Source: Limimaricola cinnabarinus LL-001 (GTDB lineage Bacteria > Pseudomonadota > Alphaproteobacteria > Rhodobacterales > Rhodobacteraceae). Taken from it: a DNA stretch of 64,000 nt. The DNA lies in NCBI RefSeq assembly GCF_000466965.1, contig NZ_BATB01000001.1, positions 1-64,000 on the forward strand, written 5' to 3'. Every line of letters begins with the position of its first letter. Within the stretch, counting starts at the first letter, position 1. Below the pieces are notes generated by a model that saw only the letters and a program-made list of their open reading frames with translations, made no database searches and had not been told where the DNA came from. The position numbers and the translations under genes are program-made. Positions 1 to 8,887 of the stretch are shown one piece after another.

Positions 1-285
1 GACCGGGACAGAAAGAGGAGCGCGGACAATCTGCTTCATATCTCCCGCCGTTCGGAACCTGACCTGATGTGATGGCCGCCGAAGCCCGACTTCGAAGCAG
101 TGCCGCAGATCATTTGGGCTCGGCGGGTCCGGTGGTTCGCCTCCTCGGCAAAGGGTGCGCGCAGCGTAGAAGAAGCTCCTTTGCCCGGGCGGCCGCATGC
201 AGGGACTTTGTGACGCTGAACGTTTCCGGCCGATCCCGGTCGAACCGAAATACTGGCTACGACCCACCCCAGTACGAGGAAAAAA
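1..285. other. Left-edge gap, no gene recognised
   Basis: No convincing reading frame is seen here. The overlapping frames on both strands have no recognisable protein character. The last 20 bases carry the purine-rich ribosome-binding region of the gene starting at 286. The stretch probably continues an accessory element that begins outside the window. Confidence 0.4.
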
Positions 286-1023
286 ATGATCAGCACGGGA
301 CTTCACATACCTGCCGCCACGCTCACGAAGCTCGCCAAGATGGTGGCGGAGGTGCAGCGGCAAACTGCCACGATGACACTTGCGGAACTACGGAAAGCGC
401 CGCGGGAACGGTACGCTCCGACGATTTCGCACTTCGTCCGCACGGATTTCACCGCCACGGGAGCGGTCGAGGCTTTCGTCGCCAAGCGGCTTGTCAGACC
501 TGACCACACCCAGTCGAAGAACGGGTTTATTGCCGACATTCCGATCATCGAGGATGCAAGGTACGGTGCCGAACGCATTGTTGGTGAGTGTGGCAGGTAC
601 CTGCTCGACCGAGAGATCGAGCGGCGTACACGAAACGACTTGCGGGAGTTCGTCTGCTTGACGGCTGATGAGCTCAGCGCTGCTTGGGATGAGTTGGCAC
701 CTCTGAGGAGTATCTTCGGCACCTCCTCATGGCGATGCGGGTGCCTGAGCGAACGACTTCGTCTGCGGCTCCTCGAGCAAGAAATCAAATTGCGTGAAAC
801 CGAGGCCAACCATCAGCGGCTCGTTGCGATCGCGGCAAATTCTGAGTTTCTGGCTCAGTGCCGAAAGGCCCTCGAGACAGAAACAGAGCGAGCGCTCTTC
901 CGTCGCGAGCAGATCGACCAAAGTCGATACGGGTCCTTCTACGTTTCCAGCGACTTCCAGGCCCGTTCTCACCTCGATCAGTCGGTCATCGAGTATCGCA
1001 ACTGGAAAGGTTGGAGGGCCTGA
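286..1023 (+). CDS. Hypothetical protein, 245 aa
   Basis: I do not recognise this family. The ATG follows a purine-rich stretch (ACGAGGAAAAAA) that can serve as a ribosome-binding site. The protein is charged, with no signal peptide or membrane segment. Residues from about 155 to 215 (LRLRLLEQEIKLRETE onward) are predicted by eye to be helical and coiled-coil-like, which hints at an oligomerising cytoplasmic protein. It lies upstream of a relaxase gene on the same strand but is separated from it by about 800 bp, so it is not clearly in the same operon. It is probably cargo of the accessory element. Function unknown. Confidence 0.5.
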   Translation: MISTGLHIPAATLTKLAKMVAEVQRQTATMTLAELRKAPRERYAPTISHFVRTDFTATGAVEAFVAKRLVRPDHTQSKNGFIADIPIIEDARYGAERIVGECGRYLLDREIERRTRNDLREFVCLTADELSAAWDELAPLRSIFGTSSWRCGCLSERLRLRLLEQEIKLRETEANHQRLVAIAANSEFLAQCRKALETETERALFRREQIDQSRYGSFYVSSDFQARSHLDQSVIEYRNWKGWRA

Positions 1024-1827
1024 GCTTCAGCCTTCAAAAGGCAGATCGGCTGGCACGTGACCCGTCGCGATGGGTTCGGCCAGCCCATCTTTTCTTCGCG
1101 CCCTGAGCTTGGCCTGTGAGACGCGCACCAATCTCAAGCGGTTAGCAGACAGGTGAGCGCATTTCGTCCGACATGCAAGCGCCGGGGGGGGGTTGATCAA
1201 TCGCGCCGCCTCGCGCGTCGGGATAGGACACGTGCTCCGCCAGTGCGCTCACCCTGCTCCGGTCATTCGATTTCCCCGCTCCACCAGGCACTTGCCCAAA
1301 GTGCCGGGTTGAGCGGGAAAACAGGTATGCCGACGAGCATTAGCTCACCGGCGACCCGCCGGCGATGCACTCGCCGACCTGTTCGGCGTCTTGAGGGGAG
1401 AGGTCGAGGAGAGGACCCCCTCTCCTTGCCGGGGCCGGGGAGGCCCGAGCAGGCGGGGCGGTGGGGAAGGAGTGCGGAACGACCTCCCCACCCCGTCGGA
1501 GACGCCAGGGGGTTTCCAAAGGGGGAGTGGCGAACGATGACCCTTGGCCCGCCAGGAGGCGCCGGAGTGCAGGGGTGGCGAGCGCCCTGCCGCCGTCCGC
1601 GCAGGACCGCCCGCCGCGCAGGCGCCCCGCCGGAGGCGCGGGGTCCGGGGCAGCGCCTCGGCGAACGGGAGAGCTGCGCGCAACGAGACGAAGGCCGGTG
1701 CGCGCAGCTCAGTAGTGAGTACAGAGTACAGAGCTGCGCGCATCCCGGGAGGCGCCCGCAGGGCCGCCCGAGGCGGTCCTGATCCCGATCGGTAGCGACG
1801 GCCTTGGCCGGGACGCAATTCCCCGGA
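1024..1827. other. Non-coding leader of the relaxase gene
   Basis: This stretch of about 800 bp has no credible gene; the frames in it are arginine- and proline-rich shadows. It is strongly GC-rich around 1380-1640 with short inverted repeats. At 1671-1742 it carries the ordered inverted and direct repeats reported separately as a candidate transfer origin. Confidence 0.5.
1671..1742 (+). other. Candidate oriT upstream of MobV relaxase
   Basis: GAGCTGCGCGCA (1671-1682) is followed by its exact reverse complement TGCGCGCAGCTC (1699-1710), giving a perfect 12-bp inverted repeat with a 16-nt loop. A third direct copy lies at 1731-1742. The 20 bases between arms two and three contain TAGTGAGTACAGAGTAC, which resembles in layout the TAGTG-type nick region known for MobV plasmids such as pMV158. 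The position, about 90 bp before the relaxase start, is where MobV origins usually lie. The repeats are seen directly; the oriT role is inference. Confidence 0.45.
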
Positions 1828-3543
1828 ATGGAAGAGCCAGAGAACCTCATCGTCCAGCGATATCAGCGCGTGACCTGTTACAGCCTCGGCGGGGTCGAAG
1901 CCCATGGGAAACGCCTCGGAGACGATCTCGAACATGTCGATCCCACTCGCACGCACCTGAACGAGTATCTCGTAGGGCACGAGCATCTTCGTGACATCGC
2001 CAACGAGCACATTGCGCGCATGCAGAAGGACAACGGCGTACGTAAGGCAGCGGGACTGCGCCGCAGCCGACATACTTCCCAAGCCAGAGAACTCGAAGAC
2101 GCCATCGAGGGGGCCGGGGACGATCCGCACGCGCTGGCGGAGCTCGTCGGCTGGCCGTGGGACCTCAAGAATGTCGCTCCGTTCACTGAGGGCCTGATCT
2201 CCGTCTCGCACGAATGGTTCCTCGACTGCGAGGGCAGCGAAGACCCCGCCAAGATCGATGTCTTCCGCGACTTCGTCATGGGCTATCTGGAGGAGGAGTT
2301 CGGCGATGAGGTGCTCTACGCCCGCTTCGACCGCGACGAGAAGACCCCGCACATCTCGTTCATCGTTGCACCCGAGCACGAGAACAAGAGGACCAAGCGG
2401 CGGGAGCTGAGTCATCATCGACATCGACTGTTCGGCATGAAGGAGGTGCAGCCGCTCTTCGAGGGCGACGAGCCCGACCCGAAGCTCACTCGCCGGAGCT
2501 ACGAGCTCCTCCAAGATCGTATTGCCGACTTCGCCCAGCGTCAGGGTCTCGACCTCCAGCGCGGCGAACGCCGTGCCGCCAAGGAACGAGCCAAGCGGAT
2601 ACGTGGCGAGGCGGTATGCAAGCGCAGGAACATTTCGCCGGCTCGCGGCCGTGAGTTGGCCGCGATGGAGGCCGAGGCTGCCGTCGAGGACCGGAAGGAA
2701 GCAGTGAAGGAAAGGGCCGCGGCGGTTGAGGACAGGAAGGCTGCTGCACAGGAGCGAGCCGAGGCAAAGGAAACGCTCGTCGGGGTCCGAGCCAAGCAAC
2801 AAGCGGCTGAACAGGCCCGGCGAGAGGCCGCCACTGCCAGTGCGGCTCTGGCAGCCAGAGAGCAGTCCCTGCGCATAGGGACGCAAGCTGTCATAGCCGA
2901 AGAGCTCACCTACTCGCCGCCTTCAGCAGAACGGCCCGAGGGCCTGACTTGGGGGCGCAACAAGCCGAAGAGCAAGAAGCGGCGCGAATGGCTCATGGAA
3001 AAGATCCAGCCGGCGCGGGACTGGATCGTGGGCTTCGCCCGGACTACGTTCGGCCTCCACAAGCGCATCGCTGCCAAGCTGGCAAAGCAGCAAGCTCGCG
3101 CAGCCGCCATCATCGACTTCGAAAAAGCCCAGAACCAGACGCCTCCGAAGTCGATGCTCGACATCGTAAACCTGAACGAGGCAGGACCCGACGACGAGCT
3201 GCGACCGATCCCGGGGGCATGGGCGGTGCCCACCGACTTTACGGTCGAGCGCCTCGACGAACATCTTCGAGGTCTTACTAACACTGATATCTGCGACGCC
3301 TACGCTCCGACGCGAGACGCAGCGGACTTCGCAGAGCATGATGACATCCAGGTTCGTTACCGGGCTGGCCAGCATCATCTTGCCGAGGAAGCAGCACGTC
3401 GTGGCTTGGTCATCGAGTTGCGCGAGCACCACCCCGGCCAAGCCACTGACGCCGGGCGCGCGCTTCTGCACACCGACTCTCCGCCCCGGGCCCTTCACGT
3501 GATCCGGACAAATCACGCCCGCGAGAGGCGGCGGGGCAGCTGA
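1828..3543 (+). CDS. MobV/Mob_Pre-family relaxase, 571 aa
   Basis: This is a plasmid mobilization relaxase of the MobV (Mob_Pre) family, which nicks oriT on one strand and carries it into the recipient cell. The N-terminal domain has the family motifs: YSLGGVEAHGKR with the presumed catalytic His26, then HVDPTRTHLNE, and the metal-binding-type motif DEKTPHISFIVAPE near residue 190. From about residue 255 to 370 there is a long Ala/Glu/Arg coiled coil, as is common in this family. A TTG eight codons earlier also keeps the frame, but the ATG at 1828 precedes the conserved start of the family. A candidate oriT lies just upstream. It marks the region as derived from a mobilizable plasmid or element. 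Confidence 0.85.
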   Translation: MEEPENLIVQRYQRVTCYSLGGVEAHGKRLGDDLEHVDPTRTHLNEYLVGHEHLRDIANEHIARMQKDNGVRKAAGLRRSRHTSQARELEDAIEGAGDDPHALAELVGWPWDLKNVAPFTEGLISVSHEWFLDCEGSEDPAKIDVFRDFVMGYLEEEFGDEVLYARFDRDEKTPHISFIVAPEHENKRTKRRELSHHRHRLFGMKEVQPLFEGDEPDPKLTRRSYELLQDRIADFAQRQGLDLQRGERRAAKERAKRIRGEAVCKRRNISPARGRELAAMEAEAAVEDRKEAVKERAAAVEDRKAAAQERAEAKETLVGVRAKQQAAEQARREAATASAALAAREQSLRIGTQAVIAEELTYSPPSAERPEGLTWGRNKPKSKKRREWLMEKIQPARDWIVGFARTTFGLHKRIAAKLAKQQARAAAIIDFEKAQNQTPPKSMLDIVNLNEAGPDDELRPIPGAWAVPTDFTVERLDEHLRGLTNTDICDAYAPTRDAADFAEHDDIQVRYRAGQHHLAEEAARRGLVIELREHHPGQATDAGRALLHTDSPPRALHVIRTNHARERRRGS

Positions 3544-3589
3544 GGCTTCCGAGGCCTCCCTGCCCTTCTCACCGCCGATGCGAGCAAGG

Positions 3590-4276
3590 CTACTGATCCG
3601 TGCTCGGCAGAGCGGAGAAAATCATCGGTAGATCCCCGGTTTCGGGGCCGACGATTTTCCGGCTCCCCCGAGCGCGTTTGGTCGCATTCATGTCATTGCC
3701 CTCCTCCAAGGCGCCGCCGGACTGGCGCAGGGCGGCAAGGATGTCGGCACGTTCTGCCAAGCGCGACTCCGCGGCGGCCAGTTCAGCCTGAATGGTCTCA
3801 AGCTGCAAACGCAATGTTTCCGCCTGCTTCTCCGCCGCATCGGCCCGGTCGCGCTCGGCATCGCGATCGGCTTCGACGACAGTGACGACTTCCTGCATCT
3901 GCGCCAGATCGGTTCGGTGGTTGCCGCGCTCAATCGCCAGAATGCGCTTCGTGTCGACGAGTTCACCATTCAGAAGCTCGCGGGCTTTCGCCCAAATCGC
4001 CTTGAGACCCTGATCATTCGCGAGGCGCAGTTCCTCGGGAATATCGGGCATGGACGCAAGGCGCGTCTCGATCGCACCGAGCCGTGCCTCCACCAGGCGG
4101 GCTGCCTCGCACAGACGCGAGAAGGAAGTTTTGATGACCGCGTTGAGCTGGACCCGGGTGGGATTCTTGCCGTCGTGCTCGGCGCGAAAAGCGAGATACG
4201 CTTCTTCGACGCGTCGCAACAGCTCCGGGTTGATCGACCTGGGGTCTTGGGATGGGGAAGGCTCTGGCGCGGTCAT
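3590..4276 (-). CDS. KfrA-like DNA-binding coiled-coil protein, 228 aa
   Basis: The N-terminal 60 residues (LLRRVEEAYLAFRAEHDGKNPTR region) resemble the KfrA_N type helix-turn-helix domain of plasmid-encoded regulators. This is followed by a long helical coiled coil from about residue 60 to 190, and a basic tail. KfrA proteins bind operators upstream of their own gene and help organise or partition plasmids. A pair of GGTATTACC palindromes stands just upstream of the start codon and is a good candidate operator. The gene converges on the relaxase gene with a gap of only 46 bp. The assignment rests on the domain pattern and the plasmid-like context; the exact subfamily is uncertain. Confidence 0.6.
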   Translation of the reverse strand: MTAPEPSPSQDPRSINPELLRRVEEAYLAFRAEHDGKNPTRVQLNAVIKTSFSRLCEAARLVEARLGAIETRLASMPDIPEELRLANDQGLKAIWAKARELLNGELVDTKRILAIERGNHRTDLAQMQEVVTVVEADRDAERDRADAAEKQAETLRLQLETIQAELAAAESRLAERADILAALRQSGGALEEGNDMNATKRARGSRKIVGPETGDLPMIFSALPSTDQ

Positions 4277-4310
4277 GGCGAACTCCGTGTAAGATGTAAC
4301 GTCCGGTAGC

Positions 4311-4330
4311 GGTATTACCGGGTATTACCG
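4311..4330. promoter_or_regulatory. Tandem palindromic operator upstream of KfrA-like gene
   Basis: Two copies of GGTATTACC (4312-4320 and 4322-4330) sit one base apart. Each is an odd palindrome (GGTA-T-TACC), extended to CGGTATTACCG at the first copy. They lie about 35-55 bp before the start of the minus-strand KfrA-like gene. Such paired palindromes fit autoregulation by a dimeric DNA-binding protein. The binding protein is inferred. Confidence 0.5.
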
Positions 4331-4341
4331 CCCCGAAGGGG

Positions 4342-4867
4342 GTGGCACAGAGAACATTGGTCCATATGGGCCAGCCCAAAACGATCCAAGCACGATTTTC
4401 GAAAAGCTCACGATTTCGGGGCTTTGACACAGCATCACCTGACCCGGATGTGCATCTGTATGGAAAGATTGCTGGCTCGCAGCACATCAGCCCGAGCCTT
4501 GTTTTTTCGAGTGCTGGGCCTCCAGGCATGGCTGCCAGGTATTGGCCCCTCAACGGTGGCCAAACCTATCAGTCGCTACGGCTGGTAATTCCGGCACCTG
4601 AAGGCCGGGCCTGTATCATGGCGGTGGCGCTCGGAGCAGCGACGGGCTTCGGCAGCTTGGCCGAAGCCGGCGGTCCGACGCGCTGCGGACGTTCCGACCA
4701 CCGAAATTCGGCTAAAGTTGGCCGCTGTTTCCGACCAGGAAATTTTGGCTTTTCCCGTTCAATGCATCCGTCCTCACGCACTTCTGGGGGTTCTTGAGCT
4801 TCCATAGGTTCCGCAGGTTCTCACCCCGACTTTTTCTTTTTGCCTCAATGACATGACGAGGATCGGC
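4342..4867. other. Non-coding region ahead of the 21-bp repeats
   Basis: No convincing gene is seen; the open frames here have no recognisable character. Two related 21-mers, TTCCGACCACCGAAATTCGG+C (4692-4712) and TTCCGACCAGGAAATTTTGG+C (4729-4749), lie 37 bp apart and may be extra protein-binding sites for the origin-like repeats that follow. Confidence 0.35.
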
Positions 4868-5035
4868 CGGCAGAGATCCGGCATTCCCGGGCAGAAATTC
4901 GGACTTTCGGGGCAGAACTTCGGAGTGCGCGGACAAGCTGACGGAGTATTTCGGCAGGAACGGGCCCCGTTCAGACCACCGTCGGCACGGCTCAGGCAGT
5001 TTTCCGGCTGGGTCAGACAATTTTGCGGGTGGTTG
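4868..5035 (+). repeat. Eight degenerate 21-bp direct repeats (iteron-like)
   Basis: The stretch divides exactly into eight units of 21 bp: 4868-4888, 4889-4909, 4910-4930, 4931-4951, 4952-4972, 4973-4993, 4994-5014 and 5015-5035. The best-kept core is GGGCAGAA.TTCGGA, clearest in units 2 and 3 and weakening at both ends. There are no unique spacers, so this is not a CRISPR array. A regular period of two helical turns directly upstream of a gene resembles the iterons of theta-replicating plasmids. Because 21 is a multiple of three, the array could also be read as a heptapeptide repeat, but no start signal or homologous protein supports that. Confidence 0.6.
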
Positions 5036-5102
5036 TCACGGGTTCTTTTTCCGAGCGGTTCGCTTCGGACCCAGATCCCCTCTGAACAACAGGAGGGACC
5101 TC

Positions 5103-5888
5103 ATGTCCAAACCCACAGAATACCTCATGCCCAAAGAATTAGTCGCCCTGGTGGAGAAGGCCAAACCATCACTGCACCTGCTCCGGCTGTTTCACGGCTG
5201 CTATGCCTTTGTCGATTCTCAGAAGCACCTCTCGGTCGGCGTCATTGCGACAACCGGCCTTCGGGGTTGTAGCGTTGCATGCTCGGACATTGCGGCGATT
5301 GCCGGCTCCCCCGGTGGAAAGAGCAATGCCTGGGTCGAAGCCGCCATCGACGCCGGTGATTGGCGCCACCTGTTCTCTCACCTGAGCCTGGATACGACTG
5401 GGCGCGACCTGACCTTCAAGTTCGCTCCCAAGGTAGGGAATGCGTGGCTTCGGCAAAAAGCGGACCCGTTCGCGATGCTCGACAGCGAGGAGGTCCGGAA
5501 GATAAGTTCGGCCAACGAAGTACTCTTCTACACACAGGCGGCGATGGTGCATCGGGCGGAACAGCCGATGTTCAATCTGCCCTTCATCTGTCCGATCTCG
5601 CAGCCTTGGAACGATGACACCAAGAAGACGTGGCTACGGATCGCCGTCCGGGTAGGACAGAAGCTCGGACAGGATTACGTCTTCATTCCCAAGCGTGACC
5701 CTCTGAACCGCCTCGTCGTGGCAGTCGTGGTCAAGGTCGTGACCTCGTCCTCCCTTTGGTCACCTGGAGCGCTCTTCCCACGGCCGCCATGCCCCCCCGT
5801 CAGCGTGGTTCATGACAGCGGCTTCTCCAGTTTGAGGAAGGCAGAACTCATAGCTCGTCGGAACTGGACCCGCGCGACGGGTTCATGA
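5103..5888 (+). CDS. Unrecognised protein downstream of iterons, possible Rep
   Basis: I do not recognise this 261-residue protein by family. The start is well supported: AGGAGGG lies about 6 bp before the ATG. It is soluble, with no signal peptide or membrane segment. The region from about residue 140 to 200 (FYTQAAMVHRAEQPMFNLPF and the following KKTWLRIAVRVGQKLG) has a mixed helix/strand character. The last 50 residues are proline- and serine-rich and may be altered sequence. Its place directly after eight 21-bp direct repeats, near relaxase and KfrA-like genes, suggests a plasmid replication initiator that binds those repeats. That role is inferred from context only. Confidence 0.5.
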   Translation: MSKPTEYLMPKELVALVEKAKPSLHLLRLFHGCYAFVDSQKHLSVGVIATTGLRGCSVACSDIAAIAGSPGGKSNAWVEAAIDAGDWRHLFSHLSLDTTGRDLTFKFAPKVGNAWLRQKADPFAMLDSEEVRKISSANEVLFYTQAAMVHRAEQPMFNLPFICPISQPWNDDTKKTWLRIAVRVGQKLGQDYVFIPKRDPLNRLVVAVVVKVVTSSSLWSPGALFPRPPCPPVSVVHDSGFSSLRKAELIARRNWTRATGS

Positions 5889-6250
5889 TCCAAACCATTA
5901 AGAAAACGAGACAAGTCGAGGAGTAGCCAACTTAGACTTGCCTCGGGTTCGGCCTGACGAGAACTCCATGGGGAATATCCTTGCCATACAACCTTGGCAC
6001 CAGGGTCTATGTATCCAGGTTCGTAAGCATCGGCGGATCGCCACCGCTTGTTGCGTGTCCAAGTTACAGCCTCTACACGTTGGGCCATCCGCCATCGCAC
6101 GAAGTACCAAGAAGCGGAGCAGTAGCAGTAGGGCATAGGTGGCCGATCCACAGGAAGCCTCAGCCCCAACGCCATTCGTTCTTGTTATGTTCTCAGATCC
6201 AGTGTAGCAAGACTGCACGCAAGCGCACAGTATAAGGAAGCAAGAACGAT
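5889..6250. other. Intergenic stretch before the methyltransferase operon
   Basis: No credible gene is seen; short frames on both strands lack conserved features. Base composition becomes AT-richer toward the right. The final 20 bases include the AAGGAAG ribosome-binding region of the methyltransferase gene. The promoter of the restriction operon should lie here, but no clear -35/-10 pair could be picked out. Confidence 0.35.
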
Positions 6251-7276
6251 ATGGATTCTTCGTCTTTTCCAAACACCCTCACTGTCGATAGCGAGAAATC
6301 CGCTCAGTCAGTTCCGGTTTCCGCCGCTGCGTCGAAGTACGCCTATACGTCGAAATCTGGACACTTCGCAGGCCTCATGCATGGTGACTCAGCTACAATG
6401 CTGAAGTCACTGCCGAGTAATGTCTTTAATGTAGCTGTCACGTCACCCCCTTACTTTTGGGTGCGAGATTATGGCTATGACGACCAGCTCGGCCACGAAG
6501 AATCTGTGGACGCCTACGTCGAAGCTCTAATGGGAGTTTTCGATGAAGTAAAACGGACGCTCCACCCTGAAGGTGTCTTCTTTCTGAATATCGGTGATAC
6601 CTACTATTCAGGAAATGGGCAACCGCACGGCAGCGACCCGAAATGTTCCTCCCGAAACTTCCTCCGCACGAAGGTCCGTCCTGTCGATATGAGCGGGTGG
6701 GATATTCCGAAGAAAAGCATGATTGGCATACCGTGGAAAGTTGCCTTCGAAATGCAGCAGCGTGGCTGGACGCTTCGTAGTTCGATCATCTGGAACCGCT
6801 GCAACGCTTTCGTCGAACCAACTGCGCGGGATCGGCCATATCGGCAGTACGAATTTGTCTTTATGTTTTCCAAAAGCCGTTTTTACAGCTTCGACCGCTC
6901 GAAGCTGGTCGAGGAAGATGTCTGGAACATCCCAATAGAACGCAACCGACGCGCCAGTCACAACGCCGCGTTCCCTTCGGAGCTTGTGCGTCGTTGTATT
7001 GAGGTCGCCAGTCCACCGAACGGCCATGTTCTCGATCCCTTTGTTGGAAGCGGAACATCCATCCTGACTTCTATGGCCAATCACCGTAATGTTGTCGGCA
7101 TCGATATGAGCGATGACTATATCGATTACGTTCAAGGCGCAGTCGAGGCTGAAGAATACCAATCTTCGTCTTGGGGTGAACTCGTAGAACGCCTTCAGAA
7201 GCCGTCCCCGCTTTGGGATGACTGGACAGGTAACCGACAGAACTTCCGCAAGCCGGGAAAATCGAAGAAAGAGTAA
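6251..7276 (+). CDS. Site-specific DNA methyltransferase (SPPY type), 341 aa
   Basis: This is an amino-group DNA methyltransferase of the N4-cytosine/N6-adenine superfamily. The catalytic motif IV is TSPPY (residues 64-68) and the AdoMet-binding motif is DPFVGSGT (262-269). The catalytic motif precedes the AdoMet motif, which is the beta-class order. SPPY often, though not always, goes with N4-methylcytosine. AAGGAAG precedes the ATG. The gene ends three bases before the GTG of a McrB-like gene, so the two are translationally close and form one operon with the following McrC-like gene. The codons are AT-richer than in the core genome, a sign of recent transfer. The recognition sequence cannot be read from the protein. 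Confidence 0.9.
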   Translation: MDSSSFPNTLTVDSEKSAQSVPVSAAASKYAYTSKSGHFAGLMHGDSATMLKSLPSNVFNVAVTSPPYFWVRDYGYDDQLGHEESVDAYVEALMGVFDEVKRTLHPEGVFFLNIGDTYYSGNGQPHGSDPKCSSRNFLRTKVRPVDMSGWDIPKKSMIGIPWKVAFEMQQRGWTLRSSIIWNRCNAFVEPTARDRPYRQYEFVFMFSKSRFYSFDRSKLVEEDVWNIPIERNRRASHNAAFPSELVRRCIEVASPPNGHVLDPFVGSGTSILTSMANHRNVVGIDMSDDYIDYVQGAVEAEEYQSSSWGELVERLQKPSPLWDDWTGNRQNFRKPGKSKKE

Positions 7277-7279
7277 ATC

Positions 7280-8887
7280 GTGCAGTACTTCGATATTCCG
7301 ACAATTAAGCAGTCGATAGAAGCGCTTCAAGAGGTCAGTGCAAATTGGCTGATCCCCGCTTTTGTTTTCGCCGCAAACGATATCGGCACAAGTGCCTTTG
7401 TGGACATGTCCCAGCAAGCTGGCACCGATCGCTTCCTTGACCAATATTTCAACGCTGACTTGGTAGGAATCGACGCTTTCCCGTCTGGGAACAATCTGCT
7501 TCGCCCTCGCCTCAAAGGCATTAAATGGAAGAGTGGCAACTTCGCTGGCGACTACATGATCCGCCAAGATACGAAGATGTGGGGCAATCTCTTTTCCAGC
7601 CGTGGCTACCGTGAAATGCGGATGCAAGGCCAGATTGAAGGCGAGAAAACCACCATTCGCCTTACAACAGACTTTCAGTCCGCCTTTGAAGAAGAAATTC
7701 CTGACGCGTTCGAGTTTGAAGATTTCATGGTCTGGCTTTTTGCCTTCAAAGGCTTTCCAGACGACATTATGAGCTGGCAGGCTCTATATGATTACCTTTT
7801 GCAGAATGAACTCGAAATCCCAAGCTTCCAGCCCCCTTACCAGGGCAGGTTCAGATTGACGCAAGATCGCGATTGGCCTGCGACATCGAATGTTCGACCT
7901 TCGGATGAAGACTTTATTAACGAACTTGCGCCTCGCTTAGCAGCATATCTCGCTGAGCCGCCCGCGACTGAAACCGATGCTGCCATAAAGAATCCTATTA
8001 GCGCCGACGATGCAGTATTGGCAATTATTCTCAATGCCATCAACAAGAAAACCAGCCATTCGTTTCTTCTTGCTGGGCCGCCAGGTACGGGAAAGACTAA
8101 ATATGCGCATGATATCGCTGACTATCTGACTGACGCAGATGAGAGCCGCATCCTCTTTCTTCAGTTTCATCCAGCCTTCGGCTATGATGATTTCGTCGAA
8201 GGTTTCAGACCAGTCGAAGCCAAGGACGCAAACGGAGGTGACATAGGGGTCACTTACAGGCTTGACTCGCGGCATTTCCTAAACTTTGCAAATCAGGCAA
8301 AATCCGACCCTAACAATCATTATGTTCTTGTAATTGACGAACTGAACCGCGGTGATGTGGCGCGTATTTTTGGTGAGCTCCTGACGTATCTGGAGCTTGA
8401 CTACCGTGACAAGGAGTTCACGCTCGCTATTTCTGGTACGAAAACCAAGCTACCTCGCAATCTGATTGTCTTGGCTACTGCGAACCCGTTTGATCGCTCA
8501 GTTACTGATCTCGATGATGCACTTCTGCGTCGCTTTATTGTCATCTCAATGGAGCCGGACAAAGTATTTCTTCAGAAGTACCTGAAGGACAAGGGAGTTG
8601 AAGAACGTGTGCTTACACGCGTTGTGCGTCTGTTCGATATATTGAACGAATCCTTTCCGGCAGGCTTTGGCCACACCAATTTTCTGCATGTTCGCAGCGT
8701 CGAAGATTTGGCTCATGTATGGGAAGGACGAGTAAAGCTCGGCTTGCAGCGCACGCTTTTCCATGACCGCCAAAGGTTCAACAGCATAAAGGAGGAGGTA
8801 GATCAACTGCTTGAAGTTGATGAAGAAGCGGAAGCGGCTGGAAGCGATGAAGCGGCCGCGGCAATCGATGTGGCGATAGAAGGTTGA
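7280..8887 (+). CDS. mcrB: McrB-like AAA+ GTPase subunit, 535 aa
   Basis: This is the motor subunit of a McrBC-type restriction system. The C-terminal AAA+ domain shows Walker A GPPGTGKT (266-273), the McrB-type stretch FHPAFGYDDFVEGF (296-309), Walker B LVIDELNRGD and the sensor TANPFDRS (400-407), equivalent to the NTADRS signature that favours GTP. The first 180 residues form a separate N-terminal domain, presumably for target recognition; it does not obviously match the 5-methylcytosine-binding domain of E. coli McrB. The start is a GTG three bases after the methyltransferase stop. The stop overlaps the TTG start of mcrC. The AT-rich composition matches its operon neighbours. Confidence 0.88.
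   Translation: MQYFDIPTIKQSIEALQEVSANWLIPAFVFAANDIGTSAFVDMSQQAGTDRFLDQYFNADLVGIDAFPSGNNLLRPRLKGIKWKSGNFAGDYMIRQDTKMWGNLFSSRGYREMRMQGQIEGEKTTIRLTTDFQSAFEEEIPDAFEFEDFMVWLFAFKGFPDDIMSWQALYDYLLQNELEIPSFQPPYQGRFRLTQDRDWPATSNVRPSDEDFINELAPRLAAYLAEPPATETDAAIKNPISADDAVLAIILNAINKKTSHSFLLAGPPGTGKTKYAHDIADYLTDADESRILFLQFHPAFGYDDFVEGFRPVEAKDANGGDIGVTYRLDSRHFLNFANQAKSDPNNHYVLVIDELNRGDVARIFGELLTYLELDYRDKEFTLAISGTKTKLPRNLIVLATANPFDRSVTDLDDALLRRFIVISMEPDKVFLQKYLKDKGVEERVLTRVVRLFDILNESFPAGFGHTNFLHVRSVEDLAHVWEGRVKLGLQRTLFHDRQRFNSIKEEVDQLLEVDEEAEAAGSDEAAAAIDVAIEG

Noticed and set aside
1345-2886. A 513-codon minus-strand frame
   Set aside because: It is antisense to the relaxase gene, whose motifs are clear, and has no recognisable family.
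4868-5035. CRISPR array
   Set aside because: The 21-bp units follow each other directly with no unique spacers, and no cas genes are present.
5810-6272. Overlapping minus-strand frames before the methyltransferase gene
   Set aside because: They have no ribosome-binding site or conserved features, overlap the end of a better-supported gene, and contain an unusual excess of Cys and Trp.
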